Shown here: piece after piece, positions 17,622 through 26,063 of the stretch | Position numbering within the stretch: position 1 is the stretch's first letter | How the letters are laid out: the number at the start of each line of letters is the position of its first letter | NCBI RefSeq assembly: GCF_020215705.1 | Contig: NZ_JAIWNB010000041.1 | Location: forward strand, 1 to 54,701 | Direction: 5' to 3' | From: Nonomuraea aurantiaca | GTDB lineage: Bacteria > Actinomycetota > Actinomycetes > Streptosporangiales > Streptosporangiaceae | DNA: 54,701 nucleotides | Program-made: the position numbers and the translations under genes | Notes under the pieces: generated by a model | The model's input: only the letters and a program-made list of their open reading frames with translations | Told to the model about the DNA's origin: nothing | The model's database searches: none

Positions 17622-19213
17622 TTACCGTCACCTCCTCGTGGCTTGCGCGGGCGACGGCGAGGTTGGCTGGGGGTACGGCGAGTACCTGGGTTCTCCGGCC
17701 AATCCACCTGGCCTGGGATCGGTGCGTCCGGCTGCACAACCGGGCGGACGGGACGCTGGCCCTTCGGCGGTTCGATCGCCTGCCGGGCGTCGGTGACTCC
17801 CCGGTTCCTGAGCGCCTGCAGCTGGGCGAGGCCCGCGGGGCAGTTGGCGTAGTAGGTCTCGCGCGGGTAGCCGTACACCGGCGTGCTTGGCTGCGCCGGC
17901 GGCTTGACGGTCGGCGCGGGCTTGTACCTGCCTGCGATCGCCGGTCCGGTCGGAGCATGCTTGATGGGCGCGGGCTCCCAATCGGCGGCTCGTACGGGAC
18001 GGCGAGCGCCGACCGGAGCGTGCTTGATCGGGCCGGGCCCACCCCGGGCGGCAGAAGCGGCGGTGAAAGCCGTTGCCGCGGCACTGCCAGCTGGTCCGCC
18101 GACCGTGCCGGCAATGACCTTTGCCGTCAGCGCTCGAGTAGCCGCCTTGCCGCCGCGGCCCCTGCCTCCGCCGAGATGCACGGCGTTCAGCACAGGTGCG
18201 GTGAGCTTGGCCAGCACGGCGTACTTGACGATCCGCATGATCTTCGACTCGCCGCGTTGGGCGAAGATCCTTCGTGAGATCCAGGACGGGATCCGGACCA
18301 GAATGATCAGCAGGCAGAGAGCCAGAACCAGGTTGATCAGCTGTCCGGTAGGGGCGACGCCGATCAGGAACCTGCCGTCTTGGTTGAAGAAGATGCGTAC
18401 CGCGAGGACGAGCGTGAGCGACTGCGCGACCTGGATGACCAGCAGACCGGTGAAAGCTCGCCACCAGAACCGGGCCGCGCCATCCGTATGGGGTAGCGCA
18501 TGGCAGGCCAGCGCCATGGGCGCGGCCACCACCAGGAGCAGCACCAACGCAGACCGCATCACGAAGCTGATCAGCAACAGGATCAGCAGGACGATCGCGA
18601 CGAGTTCGAGCAGGATGTAGAAGATCTGGCTATTGGTGGGCGGCAAGATGAGTAGCTTGATCTGCGTTGCGGCCCGCTTGGCATCGAAATCAGGCCCCAG
18701 GAGCGCGGCGGACAGGGCATTGGCCCCCACGATGAGCTTTCCGCAGATCAGGAAGCTCACATTGGCCGCCAGGACGGCCATCGCCAGGCGGGGCAGTACC
18801 TCCTTGACCGCGTAGCGAGTTTGAAGAGTTTGGTGGCCCATTGCGGTGATGGCGCCGACGGTGGCGAAGAGGAGGAAGGCGGCGTTCGCGATGGCGGCAG
18901 TGGTTTTCCACAGATCGAAGACCCGGCCGCTGCTCGCGACATCCGGGGTGGCCAGCAGCGTCACCGCGAGGACATCAAGGAGCGGCTTGATGGCCGATGC
19001 GGCAAGAGCGGCGAACCAGCCGTTGATCTGTTTGGTGATCCAGTCGCCGAACCCAAAGGTGATCGGTGGCGGCGAAGGCAGCAGGTCCAGGGCCGGCGCC
19101 GGGGTCGGATCCGCCCAGGCAATACCGGCGGCAATTCCGAGTGCCGCTGCGGCAATGGCGGCAACGACCAGGGCGCGAGCTGCTGCCGAGGTGGTGCGAT
19201 GCGGCGTCCTCAT
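17618..19213 (-). CDS. TrbL/VirB6-like conjugal membrane protein
   Basis: About 531 residues. ATG 19213 starts one base beyond the upstream stop, and an overlapping GTG is at 19219. A signal peptide (RALVVAAIAAAALGIAAGIA) is followed by a lumenal stretch (WITKQINGWFAALAASAIKP) and at least five hydrophobic segments, including LLVVAAPMALACHALPHTDG, a feature of TrbL/VirB6-type channel subunits. The C-terminal 170 residues are a cytoplasmic Pro/Gly/Ala-rich tail with two copies of an APIKHAP-like motif (GPIKHAPVGARRP, APIKHAPTGPA). It probably forms the inner-membrane part of the conjugation channel. Its stop overlaps the next start (17618-17621). Confidence 0.82.
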   Translation of the reverse strand: MRTPHRTTSAAARALVVAAIAAAALGIAAGIAWADPTPAPALDLLPSPPPITFGFGDWITKQINGWFAALAASAIKPLLDVLAVTLLATPDVASSGRVFDLWKTTAAIANAAFLLFATVGAITAMGHQTLQTRYAVKEVLPRLAMAVLAANVSFLICGKLIVGANALSAALLGPDFDAKRAATQIKLLILPPTNSQIFYILLELVAIVLLILLLISFVMRSALVLLLVVAAPMALACHALPHTDGAARFWWRAFTGLLVIQVAQSLTLVLAVRIFFNQDGRFLIGVAPTGQLINLVLALCLLIILVRIPSWISRRIFAQRGESKIMRIVKYAVLAKLTAPVLNAVHLGGGRGRGGKAATRALTAKVIAGTVGGPAGSAAATAFTAASAARGGPGPIKHAPVGARRPVRAADWEPAPIKHAPTGPAIAGRYKPAPTVKPPAQPSTPVYGYPRETYYANCPAGLAQLQALRNRGVTDARQAIEPPKGQRPVRPVVQPDAPIPGQVDWPENPGTRRTPSQPRRRPRKPRGGDGK

Positions 19214-19215
19214 GG

Positions 19216-20301
19216 TCACCCGCCGCCGACGATGCGCTTGAGCACGTTGACGAACAGCGGCGCCAGCACGGCCAGGCCGTAGCCCATCGCAGCAGCCTTG
19301 AGTGCCGCCTTGGCCTTCTGGACTTCGCCGGGATCGCCTCCTGCCACCAGATAGCGGAGGCCGCCGACCGTGAGCATGAGCGTTGCCAGCGCGGCAAGCA
19401 GCCCGATGAGCCAGTTCCGCAGGTTGCCGAAGACCACGTTGAGGCTGTCCGGCACAGCGGCGGGGCTCGGCGGCGGCTTGGACTCGGCCAGAACAGCGGC
19501 AGCGGTGGCGACAAGAACGATGGCAACTACTGCCGCCATCAGCGCGCCGCGGGAGAGGTGGCGCCAGCGGCATCGTCGTGCCAGGGAGGAGATCCGCGCG
19601 GAGCCGGTGGGGCTGCCCCAGCCTCCTTTCGGTGAGGTGTTGATGGGCTGCGGATCTGAGGTGATCCGGCTCCGCGCGGAGGTCTTGGGAACGTTCTCCA
19701 CCTTTCTCGGGGTGGAGGACGTGATCGGTAGGGACAAAGCCGACTCGGCTTCTCCGGCCAGAGCGGCATTGCCCAGGACCGGCTCTTTGGAGCTGTGGCC
19801 TGAGAGGTGCTGGGCGATATTGGAGTGGGCGCGCTGCCGGGCTCGTTCACCGGCCCGGCTGGCGGCGATGCACAAGCGGGGCAGGATGTCGGGCCGGTTG
19901 AAGTCGATGTTCCTCACCGCTGCGAGGAAGGCGGCCAGGATCTCGCTCTCGATGCCCGCGGACTCTTGGGCGCCGAGGTAAAGGCAGAGCCGGCCAGCGA
20001 TACGACGAAGAGCAGGTACGGCCACCCCGACCGCTCCCACCGCCCACTGTCGGTCGTCTCCTCGTGCCCGGATCACGAGCTCGCGCCAGATGACGTCGCG
20101 AGTGGCGTCGCACAGCGCGCGCGAGGTCAGGAGGTCTCGAAGCTCCATCAGCGGAATCTGGCGCGTGGGCAGCTTGTTGGAGAGCACCCGGCCATCCAGT
20201 GCCAGGCCGTCGGGAGCGCACGCGACGAGCTGAAAGATGCGCTCGACAGCATCGAGCGGTGAGCGGTCCGTGAGGGGCGTCTCGCGAAGGTTGGTACTCA
20301 T
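19216..20301 (-). CDS. helical-domain protein fused to a VirB2/TrbC-like pilin
   Basis: A 361-residue protein, first gene of the conjugation operon. Residues about 10-165 form an all-helical cytoplasmic-type domain (DVIWRELVIRARGDDRQWAV, GVAVPALRRIAGRLCLYL, ESEILAAFLAAVRNIDF) known to me from small hypothetical genes of actinobacterial elements, with faint likeness to sigma region 2. After a Ser/Pro linker comes a signal-like segment (GALMAAVVAIVLVATAAAVL) and a typical two-helix pilin (NLRNWLIGLLAALATLMLTV, GGLRYLVAGGDPGEVQKAK, AAAMGYGLAVLAPLFVNVL). The pilin could instead be made from an internal start, and no strong internal ribosome site stands out. The fusion as read would place the helical domain on the cytoplasmic side. 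Confidence 0.7.
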   Translation of the reverse strand: MSTNLRETPLTDRSPLDAVERIFQLVACAPDGLALDGRVLSNKLPTRQIPLMELRDLLTSRALCDATRDVIWRELVIRARGDDRQWAVGAVGVAVPALRRIAGRLCLYLGAQESAGIESEILAAFLAAVRNIDFNRPDILPRLCIAASRAGERARQRAHSNIAQHLSGHSSKEPVLGNAALAGEAESALSLPITSSTPRKVENVPKTSARSRITSDPQPINTSPKGGWGSPTGSARISSLARRCRWRHLSRGALMAAVVAIVLVATAAAVLAESKPPPSPAAVPDSLNVVFGNLRNWLIGLLAALATLMLTVGGLRYLVAGGDPGEVQKAKAALKAAAMGYGLAVLAPLFVNVLKRIVGGG

Positions 20302-20780
20302 CCGGTTGCTCCACTGCGAGAGGAATTTCGGTCTCGCATCCCGGTGTACGCATCACCTCTGGCAGGCCTCAGGCGGCCAAAATTGATGACCTTGAGCTGG
20401 AGTCAGGTACCTCGATCCGCCAGAGGTCGACTTTGGCCGGCCGCGGCCCAATAGAGCTGCGCCAGAGGGTTGCCAGAGGTCCTTGTTCACCTGTGGTTGC
20501 GCCCCGGTTGCGGTTCACCGCCTGCCTGGGCGCTGCGGATCTGAGGCCCGCCCCAACTGGCGATGACGACACGTATCAACGCCGCATCACCGATTTTTGG
20601 CACCGATGAACAGCCAGTTTCAGATGGCTGTAAAAGAGCGGAGCCGTGCCCGATTCCGGCCCTGCAGCTGCTGTCGCTGGGAGCCGGAGTACAGCCGCCG
20701 ACGCTCCTGCTGCTCTCCATCTACGGAGATGTCTCGCGTTTCGAGGCGGCAATCTTCGCCGACGAGAGGTCGGCGGCGCG
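20302..20780. promoter_or_regulatory. divergent control region with repeated GCCAGAGG motifs
   Basis: About 480 nt between the leftward conjugation operon and the rightward methyltransferase gene. The octamer GCCAGAGG occurs in direct orientation at 20419-20426, 20461-20468 and 20472-20479, and inverted (CCTCTGGC) at 20356-20363. The last two are spaced 11 nt, one helical turn. This looks like an operator array or iteron set for an element-encoded regulator or replication protein. No gene in this stretch is convincing. Confidence 0.55.
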
Positions 20781-21806
20781 ATGAGGCAGCCCTACTGGAC
20801 CAACGGACGCTCCACCCTCTACCTCGGCGACGCCCGCGATGTGCTCGCCGAGCTGCCGGCCAGCTCCGTGGACTGCATCGTCACCAGCCCGCCCTACTAC
20901 GGCCTTCGCGACTACGGCGTGGAGGGACAGTACGGTCAGGAGCCAACGCCGGCCACGTACGCGGAGACCCTCAGGGCGACCTTCGCCGAAGCGCGAAGAG
21001 TCCTCGCAGACGACGGGACGCTCTGGCTGAACATCGGCGACTGCTACGCCGCGAACTCAGACGGATGGGCGCGCGGCGTCGACTACAACCAGCACCAACC
21101 GATCATCCGTCCCCGCTCGCGGCTGGCGGTGCCGCCCAAGAACCTGCTCGGCATGCCATGGCGGGTGGCCTTCGCTCTACAGGAGGACGGCTGGATCTTG
21201 CGCAATGCCATCGTGTGGCACAAGCCGAACGCAATGCCGCAGTCGGTCTTGGACCGGGTCTCGACCCGCCACGAGATGATCTTCCTGCTGGTGAAGCAGC
21301 GCCGATACTGGTTCGATCTCGACGCAATCCGAGATCGGTACACAGGCGACCGTCCGTTGTCTCGCCGCGCCAGGGAAGGCGGCAACAAGCCCAACAGCAT
21401 CGCAACGCCCTGGCCGCCAAAGGGCAAGTACCAGGGCGACGAGGACGCCTTCTGCGGCAAGAATCACGGCAACGCGATGCTGGCCACAGGCCGACGGCAC
21501 GCCGCGGCAAACGAGCGCGGCAGGAATCCCGGGGATGTCTGGTCGATCTCCACCCGCCCGCTGAAGGCGGCACACTTCGCGGCCTTCCCCATCGACATCC
21601 CCCTCCGAGCCATTGCCGCCGGCTGCCGCCCCGGCGGCACCGTCCTCGATCCGTTTGCCGGTGCGGCAACCACTGCCCTTGCCGCGCGGCAGCTCGATCG
21701 ACGATTCCTTGGCATCGAGATCAGCGAGGCCTTCTGCGATCTGGCCCGGGCACGCATCGTCGCTGCCGCAGCTGACCCTCGTGTGGAGGAACCGGAAGGT
21801 GACTGA
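20781..21806 (+). CDS. site-specific DNA methyltransferase (beta class, probably N4-cytosine)
   Basis: About 341 residues from ATG 20781 (MRQPYWTNGRSTLYLGDARD). An in-frame ATG at 20646 adds an unlikely arginine-rich leader. Catalytic motif IV is VTSPPYYGLRDYG near residue 36 and the AdoMet-binding motif is DPFAGAATTALAAR near residue 290. The order IV then I defines the beta class, and SPPY at motif IV is usual for m4C enzymes. A target-recognition region lies between them (KPNAMPQSVLDRVSTRHEM). No partner endonuclease is adjacent, so it is likely an orphan that protects the element from host restriction or marks its DNA. Confidence 0.85.
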   Translation: MRQPYWTNGRSTLYLGDARDVLAELPASSVDCIVTSPPYYGLRDYGVEGQYGQEPTPATYAETLRATFAEARRVLADDGTLWLNIGDCYAANSDGWARGVDYNQHQPIIRPRSRLAVPPKNLLGMPWRVAFALQEDGWILRNAIVWHKPNAMPQSVLDRVSTRHEMIFLLVKQRRYWFDLDAIRDRYTGDRPLSRRAREGGNKPNSIATPWPPKGKYQGDEDAFCGKNHGNAMLATGRRHAAANERGRNPGDVWSISTRPLKAAHFAAFPIDIPLRAIAAGCRPGGTVLDPFAGAATTALAARQLDRRFLGIEISEAFCDLARARIVAAAADPRVEEPEGD

Positions 21807-21894
21807 AGGGCCACAAAGGGCCTGCTCAGGGCCTCCCGAATCCGATTCACTGCCGTACGCTGCAGGGCCCGGAAAGCAGAATAGCGAGATCCAG

Positions 21895-22008
21895 ATGGTT
21901 GGCCCTGGCGACCCACCCTGCCTGACATCAGGGGCCGCCGCCGTGCTGCTCCGCATCCTGCTCAAGGCCTACGAGCAACTCAGCTCGGAGACAAGAGAGG
22001 ACAGCTGA
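21895..22008 (+). CDS. possible small ORF upstream of the recombinase
   Basis: A 37-codon frame, MVGPGDPPCLTSGAAAVLLR to a stop at 22006-22008, ending 1 nt before the TTG start of the serine recombinase. Such an arrangement would couple translation of the two. The peptide has a helical middle and an acidic end. No family is recognised, so it could be spurious. Confidence 0.35.
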   Translation: MVGPGDPPCLTSGAAAVLLRILLKAYEQLSSETREDS

Positions 22009-22009
22009 T

Positions 22010-23908
22010 TTGACCAACTTGGCGTTCTGGGGTCGATGCTCGACCGAGGATCGACAGGACCCAGATGCATCGCGCGCATGGCAGATCAGTCGCGCCAACG
22101 CCCTAATAGAGCCGCGCGGCGGCAGGATCGTCGCGGAGTTCTTCGATGTGGACAAGTCGCGATCGATCCCGCCGATGCGTCGACCCCAGGCCGCCTTGTT
22201 GCTCGCCGAATTGGCTAATCCCGACCGCAGCTTTTCGGCCGTCGTAGTAGGCGAGCCCCAGCGCGCCTTCTACGGCAACCAGTTCAGTCTCACCTTCCCC
22301 CTCTTCGAGCATTACGGGGTGGACCTGTGGGTGCCCGAGGTCGGCGGCCCCATCGATCCGGTGAACGAGGCCCACGAACTGATCATGTCGATGTTCGGTG
22401 GCATCAGTAAGGGCGAGCGAAACCGGATCAAGACCCGGGTCCGTACGGCTATGGCCGCTCAGGCGCAGGTGGAAGGCCGCTTTCTCGGAGGGCGCCCGCC
22501 ATACGGTTACCGGCTCGCGGATGCAGGGCCCCATCCCAACCCGTCCAAGGCGGCCGACGGCAAACGGCTCCACAGGCTGGAGCCCGACCCGCTAACGGCA
22601 CCGGTGGTCGGGCGGATCTTCGCCGAGTTCCTCGCGGGGAAGGGTCTGTTGGCCATCGCCGAAGGCCTGACTCGCGACGGAATCCTGTGTCCGTCGGCGT
22701 ACGACCGGGCACGCAACTCTCATCGAAGCGGTGTCGCCTGGTCGAAGGGCGCTGTGCGCGCGATCCTGCTCAACCCTCGCTACATGGGGATGCAGGTGTG
22801 GAACCGCCAGCACAAGGACGAGATCCTCATCGACATCAACGACGTTGCGCTTGGACACACCACCAAGCTCCGATGGAACGACCAGGGGGATTGGATCTGG
22901 TCGGACAACGCCACTCATGAGGAGCTGGTAAGCGCCGAGGTCTACGAGCAGGCCCAGGCACTTCTGGTGGCGCCTGGAGGCGTTTCAGAAGGGCGCAAAC
23001 CCCGCCGGACACCGCGTCCCTACGTCTTTAGAGGCCTGCTCTTCTGTGGTGTCTGTCAACGGCGGATGCAGGGAAGCTGGAACAACGGCAAGGCGCACTA
23101 CCGCTGCACGTTTCCCAAAGAGTATGCCCAGGCCAACAGCGTCGAGCATCCGCGCTCGGTCTACGTGCGCGAGGAGCTGATCGTCGAGCCGCTCGATCGA
23201 TGGCTGGCCTCTGCCTTCCATCCCGAACAGTTCCCCGTGACGATCCGAGCCATGGTCGACTCACAACTGGCGAATGACCATCGGCTGGCAGCGGTCGAGG
23301 CCGCCCGTCAAGCCGTCACTGACTGTGAGCGCAAGCTGGTGGGCTATCGCGCAGTTCTTGATGCCGGGACCGACCCGGTGGTCGTCGCCGGCTGGATCGC
23401 CGAGACAGAAGCCAAGCGAAAGGTCGAGCAGATGCGCCTGGACCAGGCGATCACCAAGGTTCCTAAAAGACTTACCGAAGAGGAGATCGCTGCCATGGCT
23501 ACGAAGCTCGGCGACCTTCGGAAACTGCTGCACAGCGCTGATCCGCAGGACAAGGCTGATGTGTACGAGCAGCTCGGCCTGCATATGACCTACGACCCAG
23601 GCCAGAAAACAGTGATCGCCAGAGCTCAGCTCAGGCGATCATGTACCAAATTGTGTCCGAGGGGGGACTTGAACCCCCATGCCCCGCAAAGGGCACTAGC
23701 ACCTCAAGCTAGCGCGTCTGCCTATTCCGCCACCCGGACTTGGTGCCTGCACGTGGGACCGTCATCCCGCGTCGGCTCCGTAAGGTTAGCAAACTCTGAG
23801 GGGTGCGTCATACCAGGATTCCGGAGGGAGGATGAGACGGCAATCCGTACCCGATCGAAGGAGGCCCCATGGCCGAGGACGAGGTCGTCGAGCTGTGCCG
23901 TGATCTGA
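22010..23908 (+). CDS. large serine recombinase (element integrase), tail encoded by host DNA
   Basis: A 632-residue frame from TTG 22010, with AGAGAGGA about 7 nt upstream. The N-terminal resolvase domain has the nucleophile Ser in WGRCSTEDRQDPD and the Arg motif VVGEPQRAFYGNQF. The recombinase domain carries RFLGGRPPYGYRLAD, followed by a zinc ribbon (LLFCGVCQRRMQGSW ... HYRCTF) and a coiled coil (AAVEAARQAVTDCERKLVGY). About 548 residues are element-encoded. The remaining 84 are read from the antisense of tRNA-Leu (PRGDLNPHAPQRA) and host sequence beyond it, overlapping the peptidase gene by 40 nt. The excised element must therefore have a different C-terminus. It should catalyse integration and excision between attP and attB. 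Confidence 0.88.
   Translation: MTNLAFWGRCSTEDRQDPDASRAWQISRANALIEPRGGRIVAEFFDVDKSRSIPPMRRPQAALLLAELANPDRSFSAVVVGEPQRAFYGNQFSLTFPLFEHYGVDLWVPEVGGPIDPVNEAHELIMSMFGGISKGERNRIKTRVRTAMAAQAQVEGRFLGGRPPYGYRLADAGPHPNPSKAADGKRLHRLEPDPLTAPVVGRIFAEFLAGKGLLAIAEGLTRDGILCPSAYDRARNSHRSGVAWSKGAVRAILLNPRYMGMQVWNRQHKDEILIDINDVALGHTTKLRWNDQGDWIWSDNATHEELVSAEVYEQAQALLVAPGGVSEGRKPRRTPRPYVFRGLLFCGVCQRRMQGSWNNGKAHYRCTFPKEYAQANSVEHPRSVYVREELIVEPLDRWLASAFHPEQFPVTIRAMVDSQLANDHRLAAVEAARQAVTDCERKLVGYRAVLDAGTDPVVVAGWIAETEAKRKVEQMRLDQAITKVPKRLTEEEIAAMATKLGDLRKLLHSADPQDKADVYEQLGLHMTYDPGQKTVIARAQLRRSCTKLCPRGDLNPHAPQRALAPQASASAYSATRTWCLHVGPSSRVGSVRLANSEGCVIPGFRREDETAIRTRSKEAPWPRTRSSSCAVI
23655..23739 (-). tRNA. tRNA-Leu(GAG), integration site
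   Basis: The minus-strand sequence folds as an 85-nt class II tRNA. The acceptor is GTCCGGG with CTCGGAC (one G-U pair). The anticodon stem CTAGC/GCTAG encloses loop TTGAGGT with anticodon GAG. A variable arm contains TGCCCTTTGCGGGGCA, and the T-arm has GGTTCAAGTCC. CCA is not encoded. Its 3' end faces the element and looks intact, so integration kept a functional gene. Confidence 0.93.
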
Positions 23909-25140
23909 TCCGTATCGATTCGACCAACGCCGGCGACAACGCGGGGCCCGGGGAGCGGGCCGCGGCCGAGTATGTCGCGGAGAAGCTCGCCGAAGTAGGG
24001 CTCGAGGTGGCGATTCTGGAGAGCGACGATCGGCGGGCGAACGTCGTCGCGCGCATCGAGGGCACCGATCCGGGCCGTGACGCGCTGCTGCTGCACGGGC
24101 ATCTCGATGTCGTGCCGTTCGACGCGGGCGACTGGCGGCATCATCCGCTCTCGGCGGAGGTGGCCGACGGGTGCGTCTGGGGGCGTGGGGCCGTCGACAT
24201 GAAGGACATGGACGCGATGATCCTGGCGGTCGTGCGGCAGCGGCTCCGTGAAGGGCGGCGACCTGGGCGTGATGTGGTGCTCATGTTCACCGCCGATGAG
24301 GAGGCGGGCGGGGAGTATGGGGCGAAGTTCCTGGTCGAGGAGCACCCGGAGCTGTTCGAGGGGGTCACGGAGGCGATCGGGGAGGTCGGCGGGTTCAGCG
24401 TGTCGGTCGGGGAGGATCACCGGCTCTACCTGATCGAGGCCGCGGAGAAGGGCATGGCGTGGATGCGGGTGACCGCGAACGGCCGGGCCGGGCACGGGTC
24501 GATGCTCAACCTGGACAACGCCGTGACCGAGCTCGCCGACGCCGTGGCGCGCGTGGGGCGGCATGAGTGGCCGGTACGGCTGACGCCGACCATGAGCAGG
24601 TTCCTGGAGGAAATAGGCGGGGGCGATCCCGAGGCCGCGATCGCCAAGCTGGGACCGGTGGCCAGGATGCTGGGCGCGGGGCTGCGCAACACGGTCAATC
24701 CGACCATGCTGGAGGCTGGCTACAAGTCGAACGTGGTGCCGCAGACGGCCTCGGCGACGATCGACGGGCGGTTCCTGCCGGGGTTCGAGGAGGAGTTCTT
24801 CGCCACGGTCGACGAGTTGCTCGGGCCCAACGTCACGAGGGAGTTCGTGCAGCACCAGGTGGCGCTGGAGTTCGGTTTCGAGGGGCCGCTGGTGACGGCC
24901 ATGGTGGAGGCGCTGCTGGCCGAGGACCCGGCTGGGCGCGCCGTGCCGTACACGATGTCTGGAGGGACGGACCTCAAGTCGTTCAGCAGGCTCGGCATCC
25001 GGGGCTACGGGTTCGCGCCACTCAAGTTGCCCGCGGACCTGGACTTCTCAGGGATGTTCCATGGGGTCGACGAGCGGGTGCCGGTGGATTCGCTCCGGTT
25101 TGGGGTGCGGGTGCTTGACCGCTTCCTGGATCACTGCTGA
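23869..25140 (+). CDS. M20-family metallopeptidase
   Basis: A 423-residue protein with AAGGAGG just upstream of ATG 23869. It shows the M20/M25/M40 dizinc signature: LLLHGHLDVVPFDAGDW (His and catalytic Asp), VWGRGAVDMKDMDA (bridging Asp), MFTADEEAGGEYGAK (Glu-Glu) and a C-terminal MFHGVDERVP His. A lid/dimerisation domain (RVTANGRAGHGSMLN) sits in the middle. Likely substrates are small peptides or N-acylated amino acids in the cytoplasm. The recombinase frame runs over its first codons, so element insertion changed its upstream region. Confidence 0.88.
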   Translation: MAEDEVVELCRDLIRIDSTNAGDNAGPGERAAAEYVAEKLAEVGLEVAILESDDRRANVVARIEGTDPGRDALLLHGHLDVVPFDAGDWRHHPLSAEVADGCVWGRGAVDMKDMDAMILAVVRQRLREGRRPGRDVVLMFTADEEAGGEYGAKFLVEEHPELFEGVTEAIGEVGGFSVSVGEDHRLYLIEAAEKGMAWMRVTANGRAGHGSMLNLDNAVTELADAVARVGRHEWPVRLTPTMSRFLEEIGGGDPEAAIAKLGPVARMLGAGLRNTVNPTMLEAGYKSNVVPQTASATIDGRFLPGFEEEFFATVDELLGPNVTREFVQHQVALEFGFEGPLVTAMVEALLAEDPAGRAVPYTMSGGTDLKSFSRLGIRGYGFAPLKLPADLDFSGMFHGVDERVPVDSLRFGVRVLDRFLDHC

Positions 25141-25254
25141 AAAACCCTTGCGGCAACCTTGAGTGATGCTACGGTTACGGATCGTTGAGGGGTGAGTCCA
25201 CGGACCGGCCTCACAGTGTGAGGTCGGTCCTGGTGCTTCTGAAGGAGGGTTCAC

Positions 25255-25869
25255 GTGGCACGCATGCCGGTGCGGTGGTGGCGGGCGATGCCCGCACTCG
25301 CTGCCCGGCGCGTGCCCGTGATCACCTTCGCGGAGGATGCGATCGCCGATCGGGCCGCCCGGATGGCGCGGTTCGCGGCCGGCGCCCGCCAGGTCATCGC
25401 ACGAGTAGTCGCGGCCGGTGTCCTGCTGGCCGCGGGATGGCTGCTCGCCGTTCTCTTCGGACTGCTCTCCGCCGCTCCGGCGGCCGCGGATTCCACCGCG
25501 GCGACAGGCACGGCCACAGCAGCCGGCACCTCTCACACCGTCACCGGGTCCATCACGGACGGTTTCCCCACGGCTGACGGAAAGGTCTCGGCGTCGGACA
25601 ATGCCGAGGCGATGGCGGGGCGGACGGTCGACGGGCTCAACAGCCAGTCCGATCCCGGCCTGCCGCCTGCTTCTCCTGCGACCGACATCCTGGACACCAA
25701 TGGTCTGGTGCCCAACGGCGGTGGCAGCGGCCCGTTCGGGCCAAGCATGGGAGATATCGCGAGGTCCTTCTTCGACCCGCGTATCGAGGCTCGGCGCGCC
25801 CCCTTGGCGTCCGTGCTTCCTCCGGTCGTCCGCACAGCGGCGGATGACCCTTCTTTCTCACCTGACTGA
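25255..25869 (+). CDS. membrane-anchored or secreted hypothetical protein upstream of chaplin
   Basis: The start is GTG 25255 with GAAGGAGG 7 nt upstream, giving 204 residues. A basic N-terminus (ARMPVRWWRAMPALAARRVP) leads to one hydrophobic segment (AAGVLLAAGWLLAVLFGLLS) ending AAPAAADS, which could be cleaved. The exported part is low-complexity Ala/Thr/Gly/Pro, with GSITDGFPTADGKVSAS and GGGSGPFGPSMGDIARSF. I do not recognise a family. It precedes the chaplin gene in the same direction by 195 nt, and similar short exported proteins commonly lie beside chaplins, so a role at the cell surface is a fair inference. Confidence 0.6.
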   Translation: MARMPVRWWRAMPALAARRVPVITFAEDAIADRAARMARFAAGARQVIARVVAAGVLLAAGWLLAVLFGLLSAAPAAADSTAATGTATAAGTSHTVTGSITDGFPTADGKVSASDNAEAMAGRTVDGLNSQSDPGLPPASPATDILDTNGLVPNGGGSGPFGPSMGDIARSFFDPRIEARRAPLASVLPPVVRTAADDPSFSPD

Positions 25870-26063
25870 CCCCCGCCACAGGTTCCGATGAGTACGGCGG
25901 CGGAGCGCGGCTAGATCCCCTCCGCCAGCGGGTGACATGTCAGTCATCTTGGTTCGCGATTGCCCGAGGTCACCGCTGTGCGCGGCGCACTGCGACCTCG
26001 CATGCCCTCGGCTGCCCGCGAGCTGTCAGGTATCCCCCTATGAACCAAGTAGGAGCATTCATC

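Larger units (their letters stand above)
10358..23700. mobile_element. integrative conjugative element, right-hand part
   Basis: A contiguous type IV secretion operon (10358-20301, leftward) plus a methyltransferase and a serine recombinase (20781 to the tRNA) that abut tRNA-Leu(GAG) at 23655-23739. Recombinase next to a tRNA, VirB4, coupling protein, pilin, TrbL-like protein and wall hydrolase together define a conjugative integrative element of the T4SS type, not the FtsK/TraB type common in Streptomyces AICEs. The right boundary lies at or inside the tRNA. No copy of the tRNA 3' end is seen in 1-10 kb and no relaxase is present, so the left boundary is probably outside the window. Positions 1-10 kb may also belong to it. 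Confidence 0.8.
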
